64,000 bases of DNA, taken from NCBI RefSeq assembly GCF_037038585.1, contig NC_092560.1, positions 84,599,549 through 84,663,548 of the forward strand. The letters are read 5' to 3'. Below are positions 46,430 to 59,680 of the stretch, in pieces; within the stretch, counting starts at the first letter, position 1; each line of letters opens with the position of its first letter. Origin of the DNA: Patagioenas fasciata. Its lineage: Eukaryota > Chordata > Aves > Columbiformes > Columbidae. The notes beneath the pieces are model-generated. The model was given only the letters and a program-made list of their open reading frames with translations. It was not told the origin of the DNA and did not search any database. The position numbers and the translations under genes are program-made.

Positions 46430-46880
46430 TACCTTTAAAAATTCATATTTACGGACCTAAACACCCCCAATGAAGCTCCAATACTTGCAGCTGATAAGAA
46501 TGAACCAAGAATGACCCATCTTAGGGCAAAAGAATATCAGCGGTGGGAATTATTTTCTACCAGGAGGAGGAATCTCTAGAGCATCCTAAAATGCAGGGGT
46601 TTCTCTTTAAGCCAGATCATGCAAAGGGAAATAGGAATTACTTTATTGTCTCTGATAAAATGTCTATTTGGAGGACCTTAAAATAAAGGCCTACACTGTA
46701 GTATTCCGGTTTCATTCAGTGCTGCAAGTGACAGCGAATGATTGATGAAATAAATGACCGGCAATGAACAGTAATTGAATGATGAAAAATGCGAAGTTAT
46801 CGAGGAATTAATGAAAAGAAGAACGGAAGCGATCGTATTTTTTAAATAATTAAAAATATTAATGGAAAATAATTGGAGTG
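46430..46880. promoter_or_regulatory. Enhancer-like block with MEIS and PBX/HOX sites
   Basis: TGACAG (46729-46734) is followed 5 bp later by TGATTGAT (46739-46746), the PBX-HOX composite core. CAGTAATTGAATG, AGGAATTAATG and AAATAATTAAAAATATTAAT follow within 120 bp. Repeat-free. Function inferred. Confidence 0.45.
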
Positions 46881-47879
46881 TGCAGATGGTCAGAGCTGAG
46901 AGCAGCTGTGGGGAAGCGCTATTTATTTGGCAATGGCGAAATACTAAGGAATTTAAACCAAACTACACGCGCGTTTTCGACAAACCCTTCAACCAGGCCC
47001 CAATAACACAATCGCACGCAAGGGATAGAGGTGAACTAACCCTTCCGAAAATAAGGATTCAGAATTAAAGCTCAAACATTGGAGGTCTAAGAGATCAAGG
47101 AGAATTTCAACATCCAGGGCTCCTCCAAGTCTACGCTCTATCCTATAGATGGGTATTTTTAACCTCATCATCAACTTAGCCAAGGAGTTTCTAGGCAGAA
47201 GTTCCTAAATTGCACAGCATCCTCACTAAGACACCTTTTAGCGAGAGGCAGAAAACCAACATAACAAGAGCAGAATGGGAAAATCTCCGGATTATCCCAA
47301 GGGAGATGTGTGGAGGGTAGAAACAAGTCCCTGCCGAGCTGTAATACGCTGCGATTTTATTTATAACCTGACTTAGGGGGAAAAAAAAGCAGCTAAAAAA
47401 CACAACCAAAAACCCCAAAGAATAAGCGATCCGACCCATTCCCCACAAGGCTAAAAATAAACTCTCCTCCTGAATAATTTAGCGACTCGTCTTTGCCAAG
47501 TCCCAATGTACTTCTGGAACTAAAATGCCCATTAACCTCCTGCAAACGCAGGGGTTTGGTTCATAATCAGAGCTAAATGTGCACAGTTACTCAGCAGATT
47601 TGAAATTAGTCTGCACCACAAATGTTTGTTCGATGGCAAAAGCAGCCACCATTGAGCATTAAAAGTTGGGTTTTGTGGGGCATAGGACATCCCTGGATGT
47701 GCGTCCTTCAGCATCCCCACAGGTACATGGCTGAGGAGGCATAAAATTAGGGATTTAGGGCAGAAATTGGTGTAAATCACCCGTTTTACGGTGACAATTT
47801 CAACCTCCAGCCCCGCTGTGTAATCAGTGATGCCCACAGCTCACCTCTCGTCTCCACAACCTCCGAGATGTTCCTAAAG
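46881..47879. other. Unique non-coding sequence
   Basis: Nothing recognised. A minus-strand 101-codon frame at 47532-47837 has no domain. Confidence 0.3.
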
Positions 47880-48420
47880 GATGAAGTTGCAGCACAAAAC
47901 CCTCCATTAAGCCTAATTTAAATGCATAAGTTAAGATGCTTAAATAGACATATTAGAGTGATTTAAAAAGATGGTTAATGCCTGTTAAATATAATCAATT
48001 CCAGGGGGTGAATTGCAATATGTTTTAGAAATCGCAGCATAACAGATTAAGACACATTGCCTACTACTGATCTAATAATTAAAAGACAATTACTGCCTAT
48101 TTAAATCTCAGGAAAGCATCTCAGAAAACACGGTTTTCACTTCAAATTGCTGGATACTTTTATATCTAATTCTAAGTATTATCATTTTTGGTGCAATCCA
48201 GACAAGTCTCATTTGCAGGAATGGTGGAGTTTGCCCTTTGAGGCAATCAAACTTTCTCAGGCAAAAAATGACTCCAAATCACCATGAGCTCTTCAAAATT
48301 TAGGCCATAAGTTTGGTTTAAGTACACACCTGATCACTTTGGTGCTAAAACAAGCTCATATATCCAATATAAGTTGCAATTATTCAATAATAATTGCAAG
48401 AGTTTGGCTTAAAAAATAAT
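47880..48420. promoter_or_regulatory. Enhancer-like block
   Basis: A strongly AT-rich, repeat-free block holds GCCTAATTTAAATGC, AATATAATCAATTCC, CTAATAATTAAAAGAC and ATTCAATAATAATTGC. Dense in homeodomain-type cores. Inference only. Confidence 0.42.
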
Positions 48421-49569
48421 CAGATTTATATGGTTGGGTCTACTTGACCCAACGCTCAAGCAATGAAGACCTTCCAAAGAGTCGTCTATATTGTTAGCTA
48501 CACGTCTTTCCGCTTTCTTGGGCACATTTTGATCGGATAACACAACATGTTCCTCATCCACTGAAACCCAACCAGATGTAAGCACGACATCTAAAATCGA
48601 AGATCAATAAATACCCGATAAATCAAAGTTGAACACATGGGACAGTCAGCCAAGCGCTTGCACCCAAGTTGGGTGCTGACCACGTGCGGTCAGATTCGGA
48701 GCAAGGCCGAACGTCCAGCTGTGCCATCAAAACAGAGCAACAAATCCATAGACATCGCTATGAACCTCCCAGCAAGAACTGGGGAAGAACCAGTTTAAAT
48801 CATTTCTTTGGGGTATTCTGGTGGCTGCGTCTTAAGGAAGCAACCACAGGACTTCAAAACGCATCTTCAAATGAAGGGTTGTATTTCAGGACTTGGCAAA
48901 TCCTTTCTGCAAATTTTTCTGTCTTATAAACAGCTTGGTGAAAATGTGTTACCTTAATAATTCAAGTTCTCTTCGTTGTCCAACACTCATCAGGGAGAGG
49001 CCGGCGAGGACGCCGAGGGGGTGCTAAATAAGCAGTTTTTAGTCAAGATTTGCCACGGATGAAAATGAGCGACTGGTGTAATGTTGATGACAACATTTAC
49101 AGGCTCCCGGTGGATTTGGAAGATACACAAGTCTCTGAAATTGGGCTGAAAGGAAGAAAACAAGCACAAATGTACAATCTCACCCGAGAGCACATCACAC
49201 ATTCTGGTGTCCGCTCCAGTCTCAAAGCTCACGGAGACCAGGGGGGGTCTTGCAAGAGGAGACCTCAACAGCCCACCCAACCTCTCATGGGTCCATGTGG
49301 CCACCTACCAGCTGTGCCCAACGTCCCCAGGTCTCACAAGCAGCCAAAGGGACCCACTTTCAGCCAAAATCAAGTTATTGGTCAAGCAAAGACTCGAACA
49401 TCATGGGGCTTGGTCACCATGCGGGTCATTGGTGGGGTCTCCATGTCAACACACGGCTCCTCACAAAAGCAAAATCACATCAAACTGCAATTTTGGATGC
49501 TGAAGAGGCTTTTTGTGAACAAGCCATCCTGTTGAGAACATTCACCCCAAATTTGTCAAAAGCTTTCTG
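48421..49569. other. Unique non-coding sequence
   Basis: No repeat family recognised. Three frames over 49050-49576 (98-161 codons) overlap in different phases and lack domains. Confidence 0.3.
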
Positions 49570-50160
49570 CTGTTAATTGAAGGATGCAGAAATCTGTTTG
49601 CTGAAGCTGCATGAGCAGGAAAAACAAAGATGTCAGCTCAATTATTCATCGTGAATCACTCATTTGGCTCTTGTTATGAAATGACTTCTTTTCACAAAGC
49701 TTGCATCAGATTAATTTCTTATTAATTTCATTTATTTAGACGTCTTAAGCTGCCAAAGGGATACGGATACTAAAGAGGCAGAATTCAGGAGGTTTTTAAA
49801 TAGATTCTACGTCTAATCTGCAAATTACTTGAGCAAATGAGCAAAACCACTCGGGTCCGGAGCAGTGCAAAAAGGTGCATTTCCAGAAACAGCAACCTTG
49901 AGCAACTTTATAATCATTGCAATTACCATTAACGAGTGAATCTGACTTCATCGCACTCGCTTGATATTAGAGAAGAAGTTTCCATTTAATAGGCGCACTA
50001 ATTTATCAAAATTAGAACAGGCGTAAGAACGTGATGTCAGAAACACTGATGCAAAGTTAATAAAATGTGTTTAACACAACCTGTTATTGAACGGGCTGTG
50101 ATTTCTGTATCGGGCTGACACGCTACCCATGGCCCCTCTTTTGCTCTGATTTACCTTACA
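49570..50160. promoter_or_regulatory. Enhancer-like block
   Basis: Contains CTCAATTATTCATCG, CAGATTAATTTCTTATTAAT, CATTGCAATTACCATTAACG and GCACTAATTTATC. Repeat-free, CpG words retained among AT-rich cores. Among the longer enhancer-like blocks of the window; conservation untested. Confidence 0.45.
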
Positions 50161-50899
50161 ACAAGGAATAAATACATTTTCAGTCCTCCAGGGCATAGTT
50201 TCCAAACTTCACACGATTGATTGGAAAATATAAACCATGGTGTCCCACTGCCTGCTTCCTCAGGGTTTGTCGTCAACAGGAATCTCAATTTAACATTATA
50301 ATACATTAGTTTCTTCCAAAGAAAAGTGCTGAACACACATATTAACAGTTATTCTGAAAATTAAGATAGCAGAGCTTGCTGACAGAGATTAGTTACAGCA
50401 CCAGAAACTCAATATTTTTTTTCCAGACTCATCCAACTCAGACACTTCTGTCCAAAGCCTCTTTTTTTAATGATTACTAAGCCATGTTATCACTGAGCAT
50501 TGTTACAACATTCACTTGAGGTTCAGAGCCGGCTTTTAAGTCTCTCCTTAAGAGACTGGCAGCCTGCTGCTCCCATTCCTTTCAGGTGTGTGGGGGAGAG
50601 AAATTAGCTGTGGAATTCACTGTCGGAGGAACCCGAGGTGCTGCAACATCACCATTATATAAGGAAACCTCACACGAAGCCGTTATAGTCTGCAGCTAAA
50701 CCTGCTATAAATATACCCGTTAAATCGAACATCGCCGACCGCGGTTGTCACCGCAGCTGGGGACCAGGGTTCTTCCCAAGTTGGTTCTTGAGGGAACAAC
50801 AATCTGCAAATCACCAGGTCCTCTGTGCTTCTGCCCAATGTGCAAGTTAAGAGCGTGTGAAATGCTTCAGACACCCCACTTCTATAGTATGGAATTCCT
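50161..50899. other. Unique non-coding sequence
   Basis: No repeat or exon recognised before the CR1 copy. Confidence 0.3.
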
Positions 50900-51247
50900 C
50901 TTCTGTTCAGTTTTGGGGCCATCATGTCAAGAAATGACTTGGAGAGAGTGGAGAGAAGGGAATGGAGCTGGAGCACAAGTGTGATGGGAGCGGCTGAGGG
51001 ACCTGGGGGGTTCAGCTGGAGAACAGGAGCTGAGGGGACACAGGGACACAAAGAAACGGCCTCAAGTTGCACCAGGGGAGGTTGAGGTTGGTTCTGGGGA
51101 ACAATTTCTTCCCCAAAGGGCTGTGGGGCATTGAACAGGCTGCCCAGGGCAGTGCTGGAGTTGGAAATACACACAGATGAGGTTCTTAGCGACGCGGTTT
51201 AGTGTTGGGTTATGGTTGGACTCAATCTTCAAGGTCTTTTCCAACCA
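50900..51247 (+). mobile_element. CR1 LINE, 5'-truncated, no VNTR
   Basis: GTTCAGTTTTGGGG leads into GTCAAGAAATGACTTGGAGA, then GGAGCACAAGTGTGATGGGA, GTTCAGCTGGAGAACAGG, CAATTTCTTCCCCAAAGGGC and the tail GGTTGGACTCAATC. It is the same lineage as 22640 but has no repeat units at the VNTR site. A deletion of about 20 bases removes GTGACTCC-type sequence after GGCAGTGCTGGAG. Confidence 0.93.
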
Positions 51248-54200
51248 CCTCCAAGACAATATCATTCCCCAAATCCAACCTTCCTGCCACCTTGGGCAAA
51301 GAACAAAAGGAAATCACTACCTGCTTGATTGGGTTTTCATCCTCATCTCCTGCACAGCCAGAGGCCACCTCTGAAGCTCGGGTGCTGCCCATGTGCTCTG
51401 ACCTGATGCTCTCGGCCATCACAGGAGCAGAGCTGCTTCACTTCATGCAGTAATTAAATATTTATCAGGCCAGCAAGCAGCTTCACAGCTCTGCAGGCAG
51501 CTGGGAGGTGGGAGAGTTGGGTTTGACACCACAGCAATTAATATTTAATGAGCTGGGGGAGGTAAAAGGGCTTCAGCAGGAGAGACAAAGGGCCACGTCC
51601 ATCCACCCCACCCTGGACTTGTGTTCGGAAGAACCCGCTATAAGAAAATCTCAACCCTGCAAATCGCAAGCAGCACAAAGCCGGGGCATTTCCCAGCACC
51701 CCAAGTTAGACCCTGACAGACACCAAGCCCAGCACTAGGATGGGATTTAGTTAATCTTGACTGAGCAGCAGTCCCACTGGAACCACACAAGGTACACAAG
51801 TGGGAAATGCTGGATTTTACCCAGATATGAAGGACTAAAACCATTTTGGTGCCAAGAGTTCTGCTTGAATTTGACCTTCATGGTAACCATGCTAAGAGAA
51901 ACACACTTAAATTAGGCACAGTTTAGGCCCAACCACAACACGCTCACCAACAGCAGACCCTGGGTGATTGTTGGATTTATGGTTTAGTAGTTCTAGTTCT
52001 AATATTGTCGCAGCTTTTTGGGGATATTCCTCAAAGAAAAGACTCGCATTAATATTAAATATCACCGTTAAGCGCAGCGAAGTTCCTCCAGATTCATAGA
52101 GAGAGAACTCAGAGCAAATTTCTACCTGGTAACATTTCAAAGCAGTTTTCCCTCCGCTGAAATGGAGCTAAAATAAGACTTTAATGGCTACAGTGTTGGT
52201 TTCTTCTTGTCCTAATCTCCTGACATTCCCATAGAGTTTGCTTTGCCTTGTTCCTCTAAAACCAGGAGATTAAGGATGTTGCTTGTGCAGTTGTTTAAAG
52301 TACACGGGATCGTAGAGTTTGTGTTGATGAAACCTGGAGCCCGGCAGCAGCTTCAGGAGGAGCTCTGGCCCATCTCAGCCATGGTTTTGGCCGCCGCCGA
52401 GCGCGGTTTGGCAGCCGCCGTGCTCCAACCAGCTCTCCGCAGTCCCCAGAACACAGCGCTTGATGTTGTTTTAACCACAGGCTGATACAGTTAATTGAAT
52501 AAGCATTAATTCTCCTCCCAGGACCATCTGCTGAGGACCAGCTCACAAACTCCTCTCGGAAACCGAGGCAACAGCACCATCTAGCAGAGCAGCCCAAAAA
52601 GTGCTGGGAGGACTCCAATTGGGTAGCAGGGCTGGCTGGTGGCAAGCGAACAATTTCGGGGTCCAGGCAGCGATGGCCTTGCACACCAACACCCCCATTT
52701 CCATCTTCAGACACCCGACTCAACAGCTCTTGGTTCTTTCTCAACTTTATCAAGCCTTCTATGCTGGACCACAACTTCTCAGCATCACTCAGACAATCTC
52801 CCCCTCCTCAACTTCATATAAGACCCCAATCTAATATTTATTAGACAATACAATTATCAATAACATATTAATTCTAATATTCTTTAGTTTACTCTCCTTT
52901 AAACTTGAAGGTGGGTTCCTCATACCATCCAGTTTCAGTGTATTGCCCAACATTAGAAACCAGACCAACAGCCCTGCTGAGGGATAACGTGCTCCATGTA
53001 GCAAAGATGTGAGAAAGGCTGCTGGATTATACATAAACACATAAAATAGACTTTAAAAAGAGCTTTTACCTCTCTCCTTGACAGAACAACACATCCCCAA
53101 GGATGGGAGAAGGGGATAACGGAGAATTATCCAAGTTTATTAAGAGGAAGGTGCTTCAAGCAGCAAATTTCTCCTTAGATCCAGCCTGTGTTTGCACTCA
53201 CGGACAGCTACAAACTTGAATGCTCATTTTCCTGTAGTATCTCCCTGCATAGAAAATTGATTCCAACATCCAAAGCTCTGCACAGGACAAATTGTGAGAA
53301 ATTTTATCTCAGCCTTGTAATGAATGGAAATTTCTGCTTGCCAATCTATTTTGGCTGTTTGCTTTGCTCTCCCCACGCAGGGAAAAATAATGGCTTTTCA
53401 CATCAGGTTCTCTTCAGTGCCTTGTAATTCCTTTTTCTGATATTGCTCATCCTCATCAGATGCAATCTTGGTTGATTTTATGCTGAAAGAAACCGGTAAT
53501 CATTTAAACCAGCTCCCATGTTTTATAGGGCTGGGCAATTCCAGTCTGGGATGCAGTGAGAGGGTTTATTTGAAGAAAATAAAGCTCTGGTTTTGATCAA
53601 ATCCCATCACAAGCCCAGAAAGGACTTTTCCTGTGTTAATTACCCTCACAGCGTGATTCGTACCTCCTCGGCCTGCTCTGAAATTGCTGCCTCCAAGCTT
53701 TGTCTTTTCGTGATACTCCTGATTTCTATGATTTATTCTCCCCACCACAAGTCATGCCTCCTTTGGAAGGTTAGAACCGGCTCATCCATCTTTTCCTTTC
53801 AAAAACAAACAAACAGATTTTGTCCTAATGGAGCACAAAGCAATTTTACCGGGGCTCTTTTGGTCCCTCGCTGATGCTTTGGGGAGATGCAGACACAAGA
53901 GGAGGATGCGGCGTGACTGTGACGGCCTCGGCTGCTCCCTTTGAGTCCAATGAGGTGTTCGAGTGTTGTGCTCGCAGCAGAACCCACTCAGCTCAACAAG
54001 CCTGGTAAGAAAACCACTTTCCTTTTACCAAAACATCCCCAGATTGCCTCTTCAGAACTTGACTTATTCCGAATCGCCCATCTGAACGCACCTCAAAACA
54101 TCGCAGACAAATAAACCATCTCACAAGCCCTCAATAAACCCTTCATCCCAAATAAAACATCTCAAAAGCCCTCAAACCGAGATGTTTTGGCCTGGTTTCC

Positions 54201-54439
54201 AAGAGCCAGACAAATACAATTTGTTCCAAGTCATTTTCAACACAAAATTGCGTTTCCCTGACCTTAAATGGTTTTACTTGAGGAGCTGCAGCTCCTCATC
54301 TTAACGAGGCTCAGCAGCCAAACTCCCCCATTAGGTACCACAAGCACTCGGCAAACACTAAACCTGCACTTCTGATGCTTTATGGAGGTTGTGGTCCCAA
54401 TCTCATCCTCTCTTCCGAGCTACGCAGCCCAGAATTAAT
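51248..54439. other. Long unique stretch, little seen
   Basis: No repeat family, RNA or exon recognised over about 3.2 kb. Small AT-rich patches occur at 51449-51465 (CAGTAATTAAATATTTATC) and about 51990-52060. The minus-strand 159-codon frame at 52295-52774 has no domain. Confidence 0.35.
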
Positions 54440-54490
54440 GAGGTTAATGGTTGGACTCCATCTTGAGGGTCTCTCCCAATTAAAATGATG
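54440..54490 (+). mobile_element. CR1 LINE, extreme 3' tail
   Basis: GAGGTTAATGGTTGGACTCC and ATCTTGAGGGTCTCTCCCAA then AAAATGAT match the CR1 tail seen at 55610. About 50 bp; a minimal 5'-truncated copy or the remains of a longer one. Confidence 0.75.
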
Positions 54491-55333
54491 CTCTTATTAT
54501 AATATATCCCATGCTCTATGGAAAGCATTGCTGGTCTGCTTCTATTCATAGGAGTCATCAAGAAAGCTCTTTCCTCTAAGGAGGGATGAAAATCAGGACC
54601 ATTTTCAGTTTGCATGTCCTATGTGCTGAGAATTGAAGGGAGTCAGGTCCCAATGGAGCTTTTCAGCAAAAGAGCAGCTGGAAAACTGAATATCTTCATG
54701 TTCATTGATCAATATTTTGGATTAAGTAGGATAAAAACCCAACAAATTTCAAACCCACAGGGAAATTCCCAACAGGACTTTGGGGATGGCATCCACCATG
54801 CAGCAATAGCAAAAAGCAATGGCTTTTCCCAATGACACCAGTGCCCCTCTGAGGGAAATGAGATAATTTCCAGTCATCAGTCTGGGACAAAAAAATCAGG
54901 CTAAAATGATTTCAACAAGAAATCTAATTGAGTCTTAATGACTTTAAATGTCAGGTCTATAAAAATCTCTGTCCTGGAGCTCCCCTTGCTCCTTAGGGCT
55001 GGAAAATCAGCACATTGCAAGATGTTAAACCAACCCGGGCCTTAAAATTGCTACCCAGTCCAAACCAGACCTTTCCCACCACCCTGGTGCAATGAGAAAT
55101 GTTCCTTCTCCCCATCATTTGAGACCGCCCGGCTAAGAAATGCTGCTGTTTGAGTCAGATTATGGCTGGATTTGTTAAGCCAGAGTCACCATGATCACTA
55201 TGAAAACGCATTCTTCACCATTGGTTAATAAAGATAACGGGAACTCGGTTTAAGGTGAGAGAAGGGAAACATTCCTATCCCTGTATTGCTGGTTTAACAA
55301 TGTACGCCAGCACAGAAACAGTCACAGACATAG
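54491..55333. other. Unique non-coding sequence
   Basis: An AT-rich patch at about 54900-54960 has GAAATCTAATTGAGTCTTAA. Otherwise nothing recognised. Confidence 0.3.
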
Positions 55334-55662
55334 TTGTGTTGGTTGACAGTGTTGGCTGAATATGAACCAGTATGTGCCCAAGTGGCCAAAAAGGCCACCA
55401 GCATCCTGGCTGGTACCAGCACTGGTGTGGCCAGCAGGCCCAGGGCAGCGACCGTCCCTGTGCTGGGACCTGGGGAGGACAAACTGTGAATCCTGGGGGC
55501 AGTTTTGGGAGAATCCCCTCAGGGCCCAAAATGGCAGCGCCAGAACCCCCTCAGGGCTGAGGCGATATGAGGTTCTCAGGGACATGGGGCAGTGCCAAGG
55601 GTGGGTGAACAGTTGGACTCCATCTTGAGGGTCTTCTCCAACCAAAATGACCCTCTGATATA
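55334..55662 (+). mobile_element. CR1 LINE with large internal deletion
   Basis: Starts GTGTTGGTTGACAG, then GGCTGAATATGAACCAG, GCCACCAGCATCCTGGCTGG, GTGTGGCCAGCAGG, CAGTTTTGGGAG and one full VNTR unit (GGGCCCAAAATGGCAGC). It then jumps directly to GATATGAGGTTCTCAGGGAC and the tail GTTGGACTCCATCTTGAGGG. Roughly 300 bp between the VNTR and the tail, present in the 22640 copy, are missing. Confidence 0.93.
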
Positions 55663-58280
55663 TCAGAGATCACCCATCGCTGGAAGGCAGAAGGGGACGC
55701 ACTCCAGCACAAATGGTCTTGGTTGAGGAAGGGACACCCAAGCCCATGTAGACCCTGGTACAGGACTCAGCATGGATAACTTGCTGTGACAAGCAGCAAC
55801 AGACACAGGATGTGCACCTCTCACACCTCTTCTCCATTTGGGGTCCTCTCTCATGACCAAGCCCCACATGTCCCTTCCCAAATCAGAACCGCTGTCTCGA
55901 TCCATCTCCGCTCACAACTATTTCAGGACATTCCATTTCAGCTCCAGAACCCATTTCTTCTTCCACAGCACAAACAGCACAGCTATTTCAAGCCCGTCTA
56001 CATGATTTTTCAAGAGAGACCATTTTTATAGTTGAGCAGATCGCATCTGCTCTGCTGGAGGCACTAGATTACCAGAAATAGGAGACAAACCTTGTGCTCG
56101 CACACAGATTTCCACCGGTTCACCACAAAGAGCATATGGCACATAAGCACCAACAGCTCCCAGAACAGCAACTGAAGAGCTTAAATACGAGAAGCTTTGC
56201 AGACATGACCCAGAAATCATTTTTCATCAGTAGATCTCTTGCCCCATGTAGTGATCCTCAACCTACCCTGGGGTCTCAAGCTCTTTTTCTCCCTGCATCT
56301 TTCTCCAAAAGGTTAATCCCCAAAAGCTTCACTTCCTTAGGCACCTTTCCCTTCCCATGTAAGTATCTTGGGGACAAGAGAAGAATTAAAAGATGACCTT
56401 GAGGTCTGGCACATTGTCCTATTTCACTCCTTTCTTTAAGGAGAAAAGCCACCACTACAATTAACTTATTTGAGCTGCCCGGTCCTAAGAACCACTTGAA
56501 GATCACCCAAGAACAGGCTCCAAAAGCATTAACATCTTCTGCATTGGCCAAATGAACTCAGGCCGAGATTAATTAGCTTAGAAATCCCAACCATTCTTGG
56601 GATCAGGGCAGGAGCAAGAAGCTTTAAGGCTGCCCAAGATGCTTAGATAACAGATGTTGACACAAAAGACTTGTGACCCTGCCACAAGATCACTTTATTT
56701 TCAGGATAAGTTCTTGTGGAGACTTATTTCCCCATGATACAGCTGTATCCGACTCACCCAGAACCCCGAGTTGTCTCCACCACACGTAGGAAGGCCAGAA
56801 ATACCCCAAGAGGAGATGATAGAAGGTGGATGCAAAGCTGTCAAGTGTCTCATACAAAAAACATGGTTAAAGATCAACGATCCTTCTCCTTTCTTGTGTC
56901 AGAAACCACCGGTGCATTACACTGACTGGTATTGACATTTCACTCCGCTCCTATCTTGTGTTGTAGCAGCACTTTTAGGCTTCTGTAGATAAGGCTGGCT
57001 TAACAAAGCCATGAAAAGAATCCTCTGCCCATTCCCCTGGGCAACGGGGCTTCCAGAAATTGGGGGAGTTTGTCTAAAAGTCTTTTCCTTCACATAAACG
57101 TTACCATTTCCTGTAGTAAAACCTAAAAAACCTCTCCGACATTCCATGAGTTTTATTGCAGCCTCTGCGTTTCAGATGCGACTCCAACCAGCTGAGCAAT
57201 TGGGTTTGGATTTTGTGTTGCTTTTTCAAGCAAGCTGAAGGAATTTGGCTGCTGAGATAATGAGATAAACAGGAGAAAAGGCCCAAGTCTCTCCAGTGAC
57301 TGTTTTCTCTCTTTAAGCACACAAAAGCAGCCAATATCAAACACCTGCATGGAGTGATGTTCTCCCCAACCAGAATGCAACCAGTGATTAATTTGTGCCC
57401 TCTAGACTTTTATTTTAAGCTCCAGATTCCATCTATTACCCACCACTTCTCAATTCTCAGTCAATCTATATTCTCCGCATGGAGCCGTAAGCTTAGACCC
57501 CACATAGTTCAGTTCTTTGTATCACAAAAATCAAGTAAAATCGATTTCCCACATATTTGATCATTGCTCTTTACCTTTTCTTACATGTCAGATCTGAACC
57601 AAACTCCACATTCACCACCATTTATCCCACTTTCCCCTCTTCTGTGCGCTTCCATAACAATATTTTCATATCTTTACCATTAAGCTCAACAGGATGTTCT
57701 TACTCCATTCATTTTTCCCCTCCGGCACTTCTCATTTAATTCCCATTCACCTCCACCCACCGTGATTTAAAGCTTTGGGTAACCCAACCTTTAACAGTCC
57801 CAAAATTACACATCAGCCACCACTGCCATTTTCTTCCCAGCACAAAGGAAGCGTTGATACAACCTGACCATTCGAGCTGATGGATTCCCAGCCACTCATC
57901 ACCTCTTTGTCTATTGAAATGAGGTCAATATTCAATTAGCTGGAGGTCGGCACAGTTTCTGCATTAGCAAAGCATCGTATTTCAAGATTTCTAAGGAAGC
58001 TTTGTCAGCGAGGACCTGAGAGGTCCAAGCAAGTGCTCCCGGGTTTAAGCAGCATGAGAAAACCCAGTTTAAATACATTTCTTCTAGATAAAGAGAATTC
58101 ACCCAGTCAGGCTGCCCCACAGCCAATCCATGTATTTATATCAGTTACCCCATCCCTGGGGTTACCAAAATCCATTGTTTTCAGTTTAAAATCCCTTTGA
58201 CAATTTGGGAACAGCCTTTAGCATAAAAACAGATCAAAAAACATCCTTACTTCACAGCCAGTCCATAAAACCAACTTGTA
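55663..58280. other. Long unique stretch, little seen
   Basis: No repeat family, exon or RNA recognised over 2.6 kb. Composition is ordinary and motif density lower than in the enhancer-like blocks. Short frames (60-100 codons) occur on both strands without domains. Confidence 0.35.
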
Positions 58281-58440
58281 GCCTCTACATTGACAGCGCT
58301 TCTTGAAATTATGTCCCACCAAACAATTACTCAGCAGTTCTTCATCTAATAAAATAACATTAGATATTTCTAACATTAATTTCATTATCAATCATCTTTA
58401 CAGGAAGGGTGAACAAATGGATTATTCGTAATGTCTCAAT
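58281..58440. promoter_or_regulatory. Small enhancer-like patch
   Basis: CATCTAATAAAATAAC, TAACATTAATTTCATTATC and AATCATCTTTACAGG cluster in about 100 bp. Weak inference. Confidence 0.28.
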
Positions 58441-59139
58441 AACCAGGACCACGATTCCCCGCTCACTATGCTCATCCAACCCAAAACCAAACCCATAAAG
58501 CTCAGGAAAAACTCCAGGAGATAAAATTATCACGTAAAAAAGCCACTAAACATCTGTTATAATCACATGTGCAGCCACATAACTATGAAAACACAAAATA
58601 AAAGGAAGAAGAAAGAAACCACACAGAGCAACTACACCCTCTGCAAATCTCACCTTGCAAGCAAGAAGCAGCTCCTCACCAACCCACGGAAGAAACCAAA
58701 CTACCACAAGCAAGAAAAACCCCACCCACCTCCCTATTCTTATTAAATAAACTGATTAATTAAGCCCATGTGTGCTGAGTTTGGCCCTGGCCTCATTCCC
58801 TCAGGGTGGAGCAGGCTCAGCTCGTTAGAAGCAACAAAGTCAACCTGGTGTCCAAGCAGGAAACCAATTCCAAAGCAAGAGATCAGATCATCTCTGTACA
58901 ACACGATGACCCAAAACCAGCCGCTGTTCTCTGTCCCAAAATGACTCTTCACCTGCGGAAAAATTGACTCTTTTGCTCATTTTTGAAGCCCCTGAGGTTC
59001 AGCATCGCCAACCGCAACTCCAGGGTGACCATTTGTCCTTCCACATGGTCACCAATAAAACAGTTTGAGGGTGGGACTCCTACCAACCCTATGAAGATCC
59101 CGGTAGAAAAAGGTCTATTAAACATTGGTTGTTGCAGAG
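58441..59139. other. Unique non-coding sequence
   Basis: No repeat, RNA or exon recognised. Confidence 0.3.
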
Positions 59140-59680
59140 TATTTGGGGGGAAAAAAAGCCATGAAAACGTTACTTTTTATAATAAACGGCTTTCCAGCAT
59201 GTTTCTATTAACAACCGCTGCTCTACGGAAGGAGTTACTTAAGTGAAACAGTAAAAGAATTCAATGTATAACATATATTTCCATTAAATATTTCTGCATC
59301 ACGCAGGCAGTTTTAAGCAACAAAGTAAACATTCCCTGTGCGTATAATACATTTCCATTAAGTACATCTGTAAGGTAGAGATTTTTATGATGATTATAGT
59401 GATTTTTCCTTCGATAAAAGCTCCATAAGCATTGTTAATCCATTACAGCTTGCAAATGCACGTATTTACATTTATGGTAGCCCTGAGTTGTACTTTTTAA
59501 GGGGTTCTAAGGGGAAATATGGGAGCAAATAACCCCTTTCTGTAAAAATAAGCAGAGATTCGGGTGGGCTCAGGTGAGCAACGAGCCTACGGTGCTAAAT
59601 GTAGTGGTGCTATTTACTCCAAACGCCTATATTTATTATTTTAAACGAACATGGATTGAACTCCAACACCTCGGTGCCTT
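59140..59680. promoter_or_regulatory. Enhancer-like block
   Basis: Two similar CATTTCCATTAA or ATTTCCATTAAATA words (about 59277 and 59350), forkhead-like GTAAACA and GTTAATCCATTACAG occur in a repeat-free block. No ORF. Inference only. Confidence 0.38.

Noticed and set aside
50683..51174. 163-codon minus-strand frame
   Set aside because: Antisense shadow of a CR1 copy.
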